This document shows, piece after piece, positions 20,330 through 29,529 of a stretch of DNA of 64,000 nt. Numbering within the stretch: the first letter of the stretch is position 1; every line of letters begins with the position of its first letter. Below the pieces are notes generated by a model, which did not search any database, was not told where the DNA came from, and saw only the letters and a program-made list of their open reading frames with translations. The DNA is taken from assembly GCF_031656215.1 (NCBI RefSeq), contig NZ_CP134228.1:682001-746000 (forward strand), in the 5' to 3' direction. Both the position numbers and the translations under genes were made by a program. This stretch comes from Mesorhizobium koreense. Its GTDB lineage: Bacteria; Pseudomonadota; Alphaproteobacteria; Rhizobiales; Rhizobiaceae.

Positions 20330-21652
20330 ATGGAGCAAACGATATTCGCTGATACGATCTTTGCGTTGTCGAGCGGTACGCTTCCGTCCGGCGTTGCGGT
20401 GATCCGCATTTCCGGTCCGGGCGTGAAGCATGCGCTGGTGAAACTGTGCGGGATCGTGCCTGAGACATGGCGCGCCGAGCTGAGGAAGATCCGCGCGGCG
20501 GATGGGGGAATCATCGACAGCGGTCTCGTCCTGTTTTTCGCCGGACCGAAAAGCTTCACCGGCGAGGATGCCGCCGAACTGCATGTGCATGGCGGCAAGG
20601 GCGTCGTTGCGGCGATCTTCGGTGAACTCGGCGGCCTTGCCGGGCTGAGGCAGGCGGAGGCGGGCGAATTCACGCGCCGGGCCTTTCTCAATGGCAAGAT
20701 GGACCTGACCGGCGCGGAGGCGCTGGCAGATTTGATCGCTTCAGAGACGGAGACACAGCGGCGTTTCGCGATGGCGAATTCGGCCGGGCAGCAGGGCGTG
20801 CTCTATCGAGGATGGCGCGCGAGAATTCTTCAGGCACGCGCCATGGTCGAGGCGGAGCTCGATTTTGCCGACGAGGCGGATGTGGGGGATACGGCGTCGG
20901 CGACCGCTTGGCCGGACATGCACCAGCTTGCTGAAGAAATCGAGGCGCATCTGGCATCCTATCATCGAGCAGAGATCATCCGAGAGGGGTTTCGGGTGGT
21001 GATTGTCGGAGCGCCCAACGCCGGCAAATCGAGCCTCTTGAACGCGCTGGCCGCGCGCGACGTGGCGATCGTGACGGAAGAGCCCGGAACGACGCGCGAC
21101 CTGATCGAGGTTCCGCTCGATCTGGGTGGCGTCAAGGTTCTGGTGACCGACACGGCTGGATTGCGCAAGAATGCCGGTAGGGTCGAAACGGTCGGGATCG
21201 AGCGCGCCCGCGAGCGTGCGGCGGCGGCTGATCTGATCCTGCTGCTCACCGATCTTTCCGACCCACTACCGATTACGGATGGATTCGGTAACGTTCCGAT
21301 CTGGACGTTGGGGACGAAGGCTGATCTGGTGCGCGGGATTCCAGTCGCAGCTCATGATCATGTGGTTTCCGTTCGCGACGGCGATGGGCTTGATCGGCTG
21401 ATCGGTGCGCTTGCCGCCACGGCTATGGAAGCGGCGTCTGTGACAGGAGTACTGCCGTCACGGCTGCGGCATGTGGAACTGCTTTCACGGTGCAAGGCGC
21501 TGCTCGAGACGGCGCTTGCCGGAGGCCGTGGGCTTGAGCTTCGGGCTGAGGACCTCCGGCTCGCGGGCGATGCGCTTGGGCGGATTGTCGGGACGGTGGA
21601 TGTAGAAGAGCTACTCGACGCGATCTTCTCCAATTTCTGCATCGGCAAGTAG
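20330..21652 (+). CDS. mnmE: tRNA uridine-5-carboxymethylaminomethyl modification GTPase MnmE
   Basis: Works with MnmG to modify U34 of tRNAs reading split boxes. The 440 residues comprise the N-terminal folate-binding domain (IFALSSGTLPSGVAVIRISG), helical domain, G domain with G1 GAPNAGKSSL (from residue 227) and G3 DTAGLR, and the invariant C-terminal CIGK. It diverges from the DUF255 gene with a 43-base gap and is followed by mnmG after about 130 bases that contain two parS-like sites. Confidence 0.96.
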   Translation: MEQTIFADTIFALSSGTLPSGVAVIRISGPGVKHALVKLCGIVPETWRAELRKIRAADGGIIDSGLVLFFAGPKSFTGEDAAELHVHGGKGVVAAIFGELGGLAGLRQAEAGEFTRRAFLNGKMDLTGAEALADLIASETETQRRFAMANSAGQQGVLYRGWRARILQARAMVEAELDFADEADVGDTASATAWPDMHQLAEEIEAHLASYHRAEIIREGFRVVIVGAPNAGKSSLLNALAARDVAIVTEEPGTTRDLIEVPLDLGGVKVLVTDTAGLRKNAGRVETVGIERARERAAAADLILLLTDLSDPLPITDGFGNVPIWTLGTKADLVRGIPVAAHDHVVSVRDGDGLDRLIGALAATAMEAASVTGVLPSRLRHVELLSRCKALLETALAGGRGLELRAEDLRLAGDALGRIVGTVDVEELLDAIFSNFCIGK

Positions 21653-21674
21653 TTCGCAGGCGATTTCGCCTGAG

Positions 21675-21690
21675 TGATTCACGTGAAACA
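21675..21690. other. parS-like ParB binding site 1
   Basis: The 16-mer TGATTCACGTGAAACA differs at one base from the canonical chromosomal parS TGTTTCACGTGAAACA. It lies in the mnmE-mnmG gap, about 2.7 kb from parA, where rhizobial and other alphaproteobacterial parS sites are usually found. ParB loading here would mark the origin domain for segregation. Confidence 0.75.
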
Positions 21691-21711
21691 TGCCTGCATC
21701 CGGGCGGTTGG

Positions 21712-21727
21712 CGTTTCACGTGAAACA
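21712..21727. other. parS-like ParB binding site 2
   Basis: CGTTTCACGTGAAACA, one mismatch at the first base of canonical parS, with the 12-base palindromic core TTTCACGTGAAA perfect. It lies 37 bases from site 1 on the same helix side or close to it, upstream of mnmG. Confidence 0.8.
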
Positions 21728-21785
21728 GGGCCGCACCGAGATCGTCTTGACAGGCGGTCCCGATTTGCACATTGGTCGCGCTGTC

Positions 21786-23675
21786 ATGTTGATATCCGAA
21801 CCGAAAACGACCTATGACGTGATTGTCGTCGGCGGCGGCCATGCCGGCTGTGAAGCCGCGTCCGCGTCGGCACGATCCGGTGCGTCGACCGCGCTGATGA
21901 CGATGTCGTTCGAGACCATCGGCGCCATGTCGTGCAATCCGGCCATCGGTGGCCTCGGTAAAGGTCAGCTCGTCCGAGAGGTCGATGCGCTGGACGGGCT
22001 TATGGGTCGGATGGCGGACGCAGCCGGCATCCAGTTCCGGCTGCTCAACCGACGGAAGGGCCCCGCGGTGCGTGGGCCGCGCACGCAGGCCGATCGGAAG
22101 CTGTATAAGGAGGCGATGCAGGCGGCGATCGGCAGCCATGCAGCGCTTGACGTCGTCATCGGCGAGGTCGTTGATTTCTCGATCGCAGGTGGGCGACTGG
22201 AAGCGGTACGGCTGGCGGATGGCCGGGAAATACGTTGCGGCGCGCTCGTGCTCACGACCGGCACGTTTCTGCGCGGCCTGATCCATATCGGCGAACGGAA
22301 AATCCCTGCCGGACGAATCAACGAGAAGGCGGCTATCGGTCTTTCCGCCACCATGGCAAAAGCCGGCTTTCGACTCGGTCGATTGAAGACGGGAACGCCA
22401 CCGCGGCTTGATGGGGGCACGATCAACTGGGCGGCTGTGGGGCGGCAGGAGGCCGATCCAGACCCGGTGCCATTTTCGCTGATGACCGACCGGATCGTCA
22501 ATCCGCAGATCGAATGCGGGATCACGCGAACGACGGCGCGGACGCATGCCGTCATTCGCGACAACCTGCATCGCTCCGCACTCTATTCCGGCGCGATCGA
22601 AGGGATTGGTCCGCGCTATTGCCCCTCCATCGAGGACAAGATCGTCAAATTTGGCGATCGGGACGGCCATCAAATCTTCCTGGAGCCGGAAGGCCTCGAC
22701 GATAATACGGTCTATCCGAATGGCGTTTCGACGTCGTTGCCGGAAGATGCGCAGCTTCAATTGCTGGCCACGATCCCGGGACTGGAGCGGGCACACATGC
22801 TCCAGCCGGGTTACGCGATCGAATATGACCATATCGACCCGCGCGAGTTGGAGCCGACACTGGAGACGCGGAAGGTGCGCGGTCTTTTCTTGGCTGGTCA
22901 GATCAACGGCACGACCGGCTATGAGGAGGCGGCCGGACAGGGCGTCGTCGCGGGCATAAACGCCGCGCGCGCGGCGTGCAGAAAAGAAAGTGTCCGTTTC
23001 AGCCGGGGCGGCAGCTATATCGGTGTGATGATTGATGATTTAACCGCTCGCGGTGTCAGCGAGCCGTACCGTATGTTCACGTCCCGCGCCGAATACCGCT
23101 TGTCGCTTAGGGCCGACAATGCCGACGAGAGGTTGACGCCGCTCGCCATCGAACTGGGCATTGCCTCAAGTGATCGCCGCAAGCGGTTCCATCAGCAGAA
23201 ACAGGTACTTAGCGATGCGCAAGCATTGCTCGAAGGGCTTACATTGACCCCGAACGAGGCGCGCAAGCGCGGGCTTCAGATCAATCAGGACGGGATCCGC
23301 CGCTCGGCGCTTGAATTGCTCAGCCATTCGGATTTGACCGTCGCACGGCTGGCCGAAATATGGCCGGAACTGAAAGCCATTCCCGCGCAAGCCGTGGAAC
23401 GGCTGGAGACGGAGGCGCGCTATTCCGTCTATCTCGATCGGCAAGAGGCCGATGTGGCGTTACTCAAGCGTGAGGAGGCGAGGTCGATCCCGGTCGACCT
23501 CGACTATGCGGCGATGGCAGGACTGTCGAACGAACTCAAGCAGAAGCTCGGCTCGCGCAAGCCAGGGTCATTGGCCGAGGCGCAGCGGATCGATGGAATG
23601 ACACCGGCGGCGCTAGCGATTGTCCTCACGCATGCCCAGGTTCATGAACGCACACATCATGGAACGGCCGCTTGA
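21786..23675 (+). CDS. mnmG: tRNA uridine-5-carboxymethylaminomethyl modification enzyme MnmG (GidA)
   Basis: FAD-dependent partner of MnmE, 629 residues. The FAD-binding motif [12 protein letters not shown] is at about residue 13. The family signatures [12 protein letters not shown] and [16 protein letters not shown] are both present, and the C-terminal helical MnmE-binding domain is complete. An ATG 96 bases upstream overlaps parS site 2 and adds a non-conserved leader, so the ATG starting [12 protein letters not shown] was selected. The stop overlaps the rsmG start. Confidence 0.95.
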   Translation: MLISEPKTTYDVIVVGGGHAGCEAASASARSGASTALMTMSFETIGAMSCNPAIGGLGKGQLVREVDALDGLMGRMADAAGIQFRLLNRRKGPAVRGPRTQADRKLYKEAMQAAIGSHAALDVVIGEVVDFSIAGGRLEAVRLADGREIRCGALVLTTGTFLRGLIHIGERKIPAGRINEKAAIGLSATMAKAGFRLGRLKTGTPPRLDGGTINWAAVGRQEADPDPVPFSLMTDRIVNPQIECGITRTTARTHAVIRDNLHRSALYSGAIEGIGPRYCPSIEDKIVKFGDRDGHQIFLEPEGLDDNTVYPNGVSTSLPEDAQLQLLATIPGLERAHMLQPGYAIEYDHIDPRELEPTLETRKVRGLFLAGQINGTTGYEEAAGQGVVAGINAARAACRKESVRFSRGGSYIGVMIDDLTARGVSEPYRMFTSRAEYRLSLRADNADERLTPLAIELGIASSDRRKRFHQQKQVLSDAQALLEGLTLTPNEARKRGLQINQDGIRRSALELLSHSDLTVARLAEIWPELKAIPAQAVERLETEARYSVYLDRQEADVALLKREEARSIPVDLDYAAMAGLSNELKQKLGSRKPGSLAEAQRIDGMTPAALAIVLTHAQVHERTHHGTAA

Positions 23676-24301
23676 GTGACGACCACCTCGCCGCACTGGA
23701 AGACATCGCCGGCGATGTTTCACGTGAAACGATCGGGCAGCTCAAGCAGTTCGAACAGCAGTTCCGGCGCTGGTCGGCGCGCATCAATCTGGCGGCACCG
23801 TCGCAACTCGGCCAGCTTTGGGAGCGGCACATACTCGACAGCGCGCAGCTCGTTCGATTCGCACCTGAAACGGTGCGGTGGCTCGATCTTGGCTCGGGTG
23901 GCGGCTTTCCTGGCGTCGTCCTTGCTATCCTGCTGAGCGATCGCCCTGCCTTCCACATCGATCTGGTGGAGAGCAACCGCAAGAAGGCGGCATTTCTGAA
24001 GACCGCCCTGTCCAGACATGATTGTGCGACGGTTCATCCGATCCGTATCGAGCAGGCCTATGCGCTTGTAGAAGCACCGGAAATCGTTACCGCGCGAGCC
24101 CTAGCGCCACTGCCGGATCTGCTTGGGCTCGCCTCCCCGTGGCTGATCGCAGGAGCTTGCGGCCTTTTCCATAAAGGACGGGATTATGCATCCGAAATCG
24201 AAGAAGCCGGTGACGCATGGCGTTTCGATCTGATAGAACACCGAAGCATGGTCGATGGCGAAGGCAGGATTCTGGAAATCCGTAATCTAGGCATCCGCTG
24301 A
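23672..24301 (+). CDS. rsmG: 16S rRNA (guanine-527-N7) methyltransferase RsmG (GidB)
   Basis: SAM-dependent methyltransferase of 16S rRNA G527, 209 residues. The SAM motif I is [16 protein letters not shown], preceded by [11 protein letters not shown], both strongly conserved. A TTG start overlapping the mnmG stop is the best available start. The gene carries a parS-like site inside its 5' part (codons for DVSRETI), so that stretch serves both coding and ParB binding. Confidence 0.93.
   Translation: MSDDHLAALEDIAGDVSRETIGQLKQFEQQFRRWSARINLAAPSQLGQLWERHILDSAQLVRFAPETVRWLDLGSGGGFPGVVLAILLSDRPAFHIDLVESNRKKAAFLKTALSRHDCATVHPIRIEQAYALVEAPEIVTARALAPLPDLLGLASPWLIAGACGLFHKGRDYASEIEEAGDAWRFDLIEHRSMVDGEGRILEIRNLGIR
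23716..23731. other. parS-like ParB binding site 3, inside rsmG
   Basis: TGTTTCACGTGAAACG, one mismatch at the final base of canonical parS, with a perfect palindromic core. It lies within the rsmG coding sequence about 600 bases upstream of parA. Intragenic parS sites in this gene are known in several bacteria. Confidence 0.8.
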
Positions 24302-24338
24302 AACCATGTGACCTTTTGTGGAACGATCGCTTGACGTC

Positions 24339-25136
24339 ATGGTAAATGCACCCCGGATCATCACCGTCGCCAACCAGAAGGGCGGCGTCGGCAAGACGAC
24401 CACAGCAATCAACCTTGCGACCGCTTTGGCGGCCATCGGCGAGCGCGTCCTCATCATTGACCTTGATCCGCAGGGGAATGCCAGCACCGGACTCGGCATA
24501 GATCGGCGCAATCGCGCTGTTTCCTCCTATGATGTCATCGTGGGGAGCGCCGAAGTGGCGGACGCTGCGGTCGCGACCGCCGTGCCCGGCCTGTCGATCA
24601 TCCCGTCAACGCTCGATCTACTCGGCGTCGAGATGGAGATCGCCGCTTCCGCCGACCGGGTGCTGAAGCTGAAGACCGCGCTTGCCCGCAATGCCGGCGA
24701 GCCGGATGGCTTTTCCTATGTCCTCATCGATTGCCCGCCCTCGCTCAATCTTCTTACGCTGAATTCGATGGCAGCAGCCCATTCCGTCCTCGTGCCGCTT
24801 CAATGCGAGTTCTTTGCGCTGGAAGGGTTGAGCCAGCTTCTGGAGACGGTCGATCAGGTGCGGCGCACGGTCAATCCCCGGCTGACCATCCAGGGGATCG
24901 TCATGACCATGTATGACGGGCGTAACAATCTGGCGCATCAGGTGGTCGAGGATGTTCGCGCCCATATGGGCGATACGGTCTACGAAACGATCATCCCGCG
25001 CAATGTGCGCGTTTCGGAAGCACCTTCATTTGGTAAGCCGGCTATCCTTTATGACCTGAAATGCTCGGGCAGCCAGGCTTATCTCCAGCTTGCTTCGGAA
25101 GTGATCCGCCGCGAGCGCAGGTTGCGGGCGGCATGA
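24339..25136 (+). CDS. parA: Chromosome partitioning ATPase ParA
   Basis: Walker-type cytoskeletal ATPase driving origin segregation with ParB, 265 residues. The deviant Walker A KGGVGKTTTAINLATAL lies near the N-terminus, followed by DLDPQGNASTGLG and the Walker B region VLIDCPPSLNLLTLNS. The ATG at 24339 gives the short leader usual in rhizobial ParA (MVNAPRIITVANQ). A GTG 21 bases upstream is possible. parB follows after 25 bases. Confidence 0.95.
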   Translation: MVNAPRIITVANQKGGVGKTTTAINLATALAAIGERVLIIDLDPQGNASTGLGIDRRNRAVSSYDVIVGSAEVADAAVATAVPGLSIIPSTLDLLGVEMEIAASADRVLKLKTALARNAGEPDGFSYVLIDCPPSLNLLTLNSMAAAHSVLVPLQCEFFALEGLSQLLETVDQVRRTVNPRLTIQGIVMTMYDGRNNLAHQVVEDVRAHMGDTVYETIIPRNVRVSEAPSFGKPAILYDLKCSGSQAYLQLASEVIRRERRLRAA

Positions 25137-25161
25137 GAAGCTCCGGCCAAGGGCATCGACA

Positions 25162-26034
25162 ATGAACGAAGACGCTTCCAGAAGACGGCTAGGGCGAGGT
25201 CTCGCGGCGTTGATCGGCGACATGGACCAGCCGGCCGCCCCGGCGGCGGCTACGGTGTCCGCCGATCGCGGACTGCCGATCGAGCTGATATCGCCCAATC
25301 CGCGCAATCCGCGTCGACGCTTCGCGGACGAGGAATTGGCAGATCTCAGCCAGTCGATCCGTGAGCATGGGATCGTGCAGCCGGTGATCGTGCGGCGCGC
25401 CGGGACCGGCGGCCGTTACGAGATCATCGCCGGCGAGCGACGCTGGCGGGCGGCCCAGCTTGCTGGAATGGCTGAGATACCGGCGATCGTCCGCGATGTC
25501 AGCGATCGCGAGGCGCTGGAACTGGCGATCGTCGAGAACATCCAACGTGCCGATCTCAATCCGGTGGAGGAAGCGCTGGGATTCCAGCAGCTTATCGACG
25601 ATCACGGCTATACGCAGGCGGATCTTGGCAACGTCATCGGCAAGAGCCGAAGCCATGTCGCCAATACGCTCAGGCTTTTGAAACTGCCCGAAGATGTCCG
25701 TGCGATGCTTGTCGACGGCGTTCTTTCAGCCGGTCATGCGAGGGCGCTGATCACGGCGGACGATCCGGCTGCGCTCGCGCGGCGGATCGCAGAAGATGGC
25801 CTGTCGGTGCGGCAAGCGGAAGCCCTGGCGCATGAGCCCGTGCACGATCAAACCCGAAAGGCGGGTGCGGCGCGGCCGGAGAAAGATCCCGACACGGTTG
25901 CGCTCGAAAAACTGCTTTCCGACGTAACGGGTCTCGATGTTGCGATCGGCCACAAGCAAAAGGGCGGCGAGGTGCGCATCGCCTATCGCACGCTGGAGCA
26001 ACTGGACGATCTGTGCCGGCGGCTGAAAGGCTGA
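25162..26034 (+). CDS. parB: Chromosome partitioning protein ParB
   Basis: A 290-residue CTPase and parS-binding clamp. The N-terminal box RLGRGLAALIGD interacts with ParA. The ParB/Srx domain has GERRWRAAQLAGM and IVENIQRADLNPVEEA, followed by the helix-turn-helix (TQADLGNVIGKSRSHVANTLRLLKL). The C-terminal 40 residues form the dimer domain. It acts on the three parS-like sites within 5 kb upstream. It converges on holA with 23 bases between. Confidence 0.95.
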   Translation: MNEDASRRRLGRGLAALIGDMDQPAAPAAATVSADRGLPIELISPNPRNPRRRFADEELADLSQSIREHGIVQPVIVRRAGTGGRYEIIAGERRWRAAQLAGMAEIPAIVRDVSDREALELAIVENIQRADLNPVEEALGFQQLIDDHGYTQADLGNVIGKSRSHVANTLRLLKLPEDVRAMLVDGVLSAGHARALITADDPAALARRIAEDGLSVRQAEALAHEPVHDQTRKAGAARPEKDPDTVALEKLLSDVTGLDVAIGHKQKGGEVRIAYRTLEQLDDLCRRLKG

Positions 26035-26057
26035 CTTTTAGCCGGCAATAGTTTGGC

Positions 26058-27098
26058 TCAGCGACGCGGACGTCCGCCTTCAAGCGCAAGAGCAAGCAGC
26101 GTTCTTTCGACCGCAGGCTTGGCCAGATCGGCACGACGGCGCGTCTGGAGGACGGCGTCTCGCAGCCGGTCGAGTGCTCTGGCGATGGTTTCGCTGTCAA
26201 AACGTTCGAGCGAGGTTTCGACGGCTTTCTTGCGGGCAAAGAAGACAGGCGGCCGCGCCGAAGCGACAGCGGCTGCGGCGCTCTGTCCTTTACGTTCCAT
26301 GACGTCGCGCATCGTCTGCAGGCTCTGGAACTGACGTATAGCTGAGGCGAGCATCTGGAAAGGCTGTCCGCCGGCGGCGACGTGCCGTGCGAGCGCCAGA
26401 TCCAGATCGGCCGCCTTGCCGAGCAGTACGGCGTCGATCGCGTCGTCGTTGGAAGAGGCCGAAACGTCCCCGATCATGGCGAAAACGTCTTCCACCTCGA
26501 CCCGTTCCTTGCCGAGGCAATAGAGAAGAAGCTTGGCGATCTCGCCGCGGCTCGCCAGGCGATCGCCGCCCAGGCTCGATTTCAGCGCCTGCCGCGCCTC
26601 GAGGCCGATCGCCATACCGGCTTTCGCCAGTTCCTCGTCGATCAACGCGTCGATGGCTCTGGCGTCGTCCGCGTAGCAGGGCAACGCCATCGCCGTTGCC
26701 GCGCCTTCGACGGCGGTGCGCAAGGCGGCGTTCTTCTTCAGTTCGCCGGCCTCGATGAGGACAATCGCGTCGGCCGGCGGATTGTCGGCAAGCCGTTTGA
26801 CGTCAGCCGCGAGGTTCTTCTGGATGCCTGCGTTTGATACCCAGATCAGCCGGTTTTCGGCGAACATCGGGACCGTACGCGCCTCATCCTCGAGCCGGCC
26901 GGGCTGCTGATCGACCTCATTGGCCTCCAGGCGCACCACCGCGAAAGGATCATCGAGCGGCAATCCGGTTTTTACAGCAAAGGCGCGCGCGCGCTCGGAA
27001 ACGAGGCCGCGATCAGGCCCGTAGATCAGCACCAGCCGGAACACCGACTCCGGGCGGGAAAGCCATCTGTCGACTTCGAAGGCTTTCTTCTGCGCCAT
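26058..27098 (-). CDS. holA: DNA polymerase III delta subunit
   Basis: Clamp-loader subunit that opens the beta ring, 346 residues. The N-terminal AAA-like fold is recognisable (FRLVLIYGPDRGLVSERA, then LIWVSNAGIQKN). The region with AIVLIEAGELKKNAALR and the C-terminal domain (ALARHVAAGGQPFQMLASAIRQFQSL) match the family. The usual position next to parB in rhizobia supports it. lptE, a common upstream neighbour elsewhere, is absent; a YggT gene precedes it by seven bases. Confidence 0.9.
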   Translation of the reverse strand: MAQKKAFEVDRWLSRPESVFRLVLIYGPDRGLVSERARAFAVKTGLPLDDPFAVVRLEANEVDQQPGRLEDEARTVPMFAENRLIWVSNAGIQKNLAADVKRLADNPPADAIVLIEAGELKKNAALRTAVEGAATAMALPCYADDARAIDALIDEELAKAGMAIGLEARQALKSSLGGDRLASRGEIAKLLLYCLGKERVEVEDVFAMIGDVSASSNDDAIDAVLLGKAADLDLALARHVAAGGQPFQMLASAIRQFQSLQTMRDVMERKGQSAAAAVASARPPVFFARKKAVETSLERFDSETIARALDRLRDAVLQTRRRADLAKPAVERTLLALALEGGRPRR

Positions 27099-27105
27099 CG
27101 CGGGC

Positions 27106-27396
27106 TCAGAGGATCGCGGGCGCGACGGTCGTCAGCAGGAACTGGCGGATGAAGAAGATGAGCAGAAGCAGGATGATCGGCGATATGTCGATGCCGCCCA
27201 GGTCTGGCAGGTAGCGACGGATCGGCCGCAGAGCGGGATCGGTCATCTTGAACAGCATATTGCCGATCATTCCGACGAACTCGTTGCGCGGATTGACGAC
27301 GTTGAAGGCGTACAGCCAGGAAAAAATGGCAGCGCCGATGATGATCCACCAGTAGATGTCGAGCGCCAGGACGATCGTTTGGATGAGTGCGAGCAT
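27106..27396 (-). CDS. yggT: YggT family membrane protein
   Basis: A 96-residue membrane protein with two hydrophobic YggT repeats ([22 protein letters not shown], then [18 protein letters not shown]). Osmotic-shock or membrane-organisation roles have been proposed in other bacteria. The ATG at 27396 gives the standard short N-terminus MLALIQTIV; the frame extends upstream but without conservation. It is probably cotranscribed with holA. Confidence 0.85.
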   Translation of the reverse strand: MLALIQTIVLALDIYWWIIIGAAIFSWLYAFNVVNPRNEFVGMIGNMLFKMTDPALRPIRRYLPDLGGIDISPIILLLLIFFIRQFLLTTVAPAIL

Positions 27397-27671
27397 GCAG
27401 GTCTCCGCGTAGCCAGCGCGACATGTAGCCATTGCGCGGAAGCGGGGCAAGTCCGGCATCGCGGGCGGGACCGAACCGCGGACGTCCCCTGCATTTTTTC
27501 CGAGAGCTTCCTGCTCCCTTCCGGCACTCAGCCGGAACCCGCCAAGGAAAGGCCCGTCCATGTGACGGGCCCTTTCTTTCCACGATACAGTGCTTCTGCG
27601 CTGCTAACCGCTTCTCCTGCACTCGTATACCGCGTCCATCAATTGCCTTTGGACCGCATGTCGCATGGGCG

Positions 27672-28277
27672 TCAGCCGCCCGAATCGCTCGTGCCGCCGC
27701 CGGTCGATGGCGCGGTAGTTGACGGAGCGTTCATGCCGGAAGTGCCCGTGCCCGTTCCACCGGTTGCTCCGGTACTGCCCGTAGCGTCACTCTCCTCGGG
27801 TTCCGCCTGGTAGGGCTTGGGATCGAAATCCGGCAAAGCCTTCAACTGGTCGGTGGTCGTCGGCACGATGATCCACCAATTGCCCTTGCCCTGCTCCCAT
27901 TTCACCTGCGAATAGTCGATAGCGACGTTCTTCGAGCCGATGCCGAGGAAGCCGCCGACGCCGACGACGACGGAAACGATCTTGCCGTCCTTGTCCATCA
28001 CCAGATCATTTACGCTGCCGATGGTCTGAGCATTGTCATCGGTGCTGTTGTAGACCGAGGCGCCCATCAGGCTCGAAGCGAGATGCCCGTCGGTCTGTGC
28101 CTCGTCTTTGGCCTTGACTTCGTCGGCGGATTTCATGCCGGGAGGGTTGGCCGGCTCCGCCGGCTGTGTCGCCGGCGCGCTGGGAGCGGTCGTGTCGGGG
28201 GTGGTCGTCTGCGCGAGCGCCGCGCCCGTAGTCAGCAGGGCGGCGACGGTCGTGGTCGCCAAAAGGGTGCGGATCAT
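27672..28277 (-). CDS. Exported PRC-barrel domain protein
   Basis: A 201-residue secreted or periplasmic protein. A signal peptide (MIRTLLATTTVAALLTTGAALA) is followed by a Thr/Pro/Ala-rich linker. A PRC-barrel domain covers about residues 50-140 (GASVYNSTDDNAQTIGSVNDLVMDKDGK). The Gly/Thr/Ser-rich tail is low complexity. GGAGAGAG in front of the ATG fixes the start. PRC-barrel proteins of this type are common in rhizobia. The exact role is unknown; envelope stress or adhesion is only a guess. Confidence 0.82.
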   Translation of the reverse strand: MIRTLLATTTVAALLTTGAALAQTTTPDTTAPSAPATQPAEPANPPGMKSADEVKAKDEAQTDGHLASSLMGASVYNSTDDNAQTIGSVNDLVMDKDGKIVSVVVGVGGFLGIGSKNVAIDYSQVKWEQGKGNWWIIVPTTTDQLKALPDFDPKPYQAEPEESDATGSTGATGGTGTGTSGMNAPSTTAPSTGGGTSDSGG

Positions 28278-28509
28278 GATATCTCTCTCCTTGTGCATGT
28301 TTTCATGTACGGGGCCGCGCACCGCACCGGACTGTCCAGAAGGGTCGGGCGCGGCCCTTACACTTTCGAAACGCCATCGGCTGGCACTTGTTCCGTATCC
28401 GGTCCTCTAACGCCGACCGGCAACCGGCTACGCGTCCACGCGTTATCCATGTCGGCGGTGGGCTGGCCGGCGGCGGACTTGCCGGATCGGACGAGCCGGG
28501 GGTGGACGC

Positions 28510-29460
28510 ATGAATTTCCTGATGGTCCTCAACAAGGACGGCGGCACCCTTAGATCGCTGGACGTGGAGGAATTCGCCATACGCGCCCGCCGGGCGCTCG
28601 AGGATGCCGGACATACGGTCAAGTCGCGGATCGTCACCGGCAAGGGGCTTGTCTCGGCACTTGAAGAGGCTGCGCGGGACGATGGCGCGGACGTTGTCAT
28701 GGCGGGTGGTGGTGATGGCACTGTCTCCGCCGCGGCTGCAAGTGTCATGGGTGGCGAGAAAGTGCTGGCAGTGCTTCCGGCCGGCACGATGAATCTGTTC
28801 GCGCGATCGCTCGGCGTTCCGCTTTCCCTGGACGAAGCGGTGACAGCGTTTGCCGACGGGCGCGTCCGTGAGGTCGACATCGCCACCGCCAACGGCAAGC
28901 CGTTCGTGCATCAGTTTTCGGTCGGCATGCATCCGCGTATCGTGGAAATGCGCTCGCGCCTGGCTTTCTCATCCCGGCTGGGGAAGATCGGCGCGTCGCT
29001 GCGGGCCGCGCTCGACACGATCCGCAATCCCGTCCAGCTCAAGGTGACGCTTCATATGCCTCATGCGGAAGTCATCGCGAGGACGGCGGGCATCTCCATA
29101 TCGAACAATCTTTATGGCGAAGGCCATCTTCCATACGCGGACCGGCCGGATGGCGGCGTGCTTGGAGTCTATATCACCAGCGCCCGGCACCGGCGCCATC
29201 TCCTGCTTCTGTGCCTGACGGCCGCGCTCGGGCGCTGGCGTGCCAGCGACCAGGTTGAAATCCACGAAACGGGTACCGTGATGCTGAGGACAGAAAGCCG
29301 TCGCCGCCAGCGCTGCGTCATAGACGGAGAGCTCCAGCCTCTCGACCCGGAAACGGAAATTCGCGTCCATCCGCGCGCGTTGAAGGTGCTGGTGCCGGCC
29401 GGGCACAATAAAGACACGCTGCCCGAAGGTGGAGACGCGATCGGCATGCCCTCGGGTTGA
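28510..29460 (+). CDS. Diacylglycerol/lipid kinase family protein
   Basis: A 316-residue DAGK-catalytic (YegS/DgkB-type) lipid kinase. The nucleotide-binding motif GGGDGTVSAAA begins near residue 66 and VLPAGTMNLFARSLG follows. The C-terminal beta-sandwich carries the second conserved segment (SNNLYGEGHLPYADRPDGGVLGVY). Substrate may be diacylglycerol or a sphingoid-like lipid; it cannot be decided here. The gene stands alone, diverging from the PRC-barrel gene across about 230 bases in which no other gene is evident. Confidence 0.85.
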   Translation: MNFLMVLNKDGGTLRSLDVEEFAIRARRALEDAGHTVKSRIVTGKGLVSALEEAARDDGADVVMAGGGDGTVSAAAASVMGGEKVLAVLPAGTMNLFARSLGVPLSLDEAVTAFADGRVREVDIATANGKPFVHQFSVGMHPRIVEMRSRLAFSSRLGKIGASLRAALDTIRNPVQLKVTLHMPHAEVIARTAGISISNNLYGEGHLPYADRPDGGVLGVYITSARHRRHLLLLCLTAALGRWRASDQVEIHETGTVMLRTESRRRQRCVIDGELQPLDPETEIRVHPRALKVLVPAGHNKDTLPEGGDAIGMPSG

Positions 29461-29529
29461 GCCGGGGAAGTGGGTCTTACGGATAACCGGTGGAACTGCG
29501 CCCACGGCATTTTCGACAACCGCGTGACA

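Noticed and set aside
21423-22832. A 469-codon minus-strand frame opposite mnmE and mnmG
   Set aside because: No family resemblance and fully antisense to conserved tRNA-modification genes.
27623-27630. A GTATAC word near the PRC-barrel gene
   Set aside because: It lacks the flanking ATGT...ACAT symmetry and lies far from the regulon.
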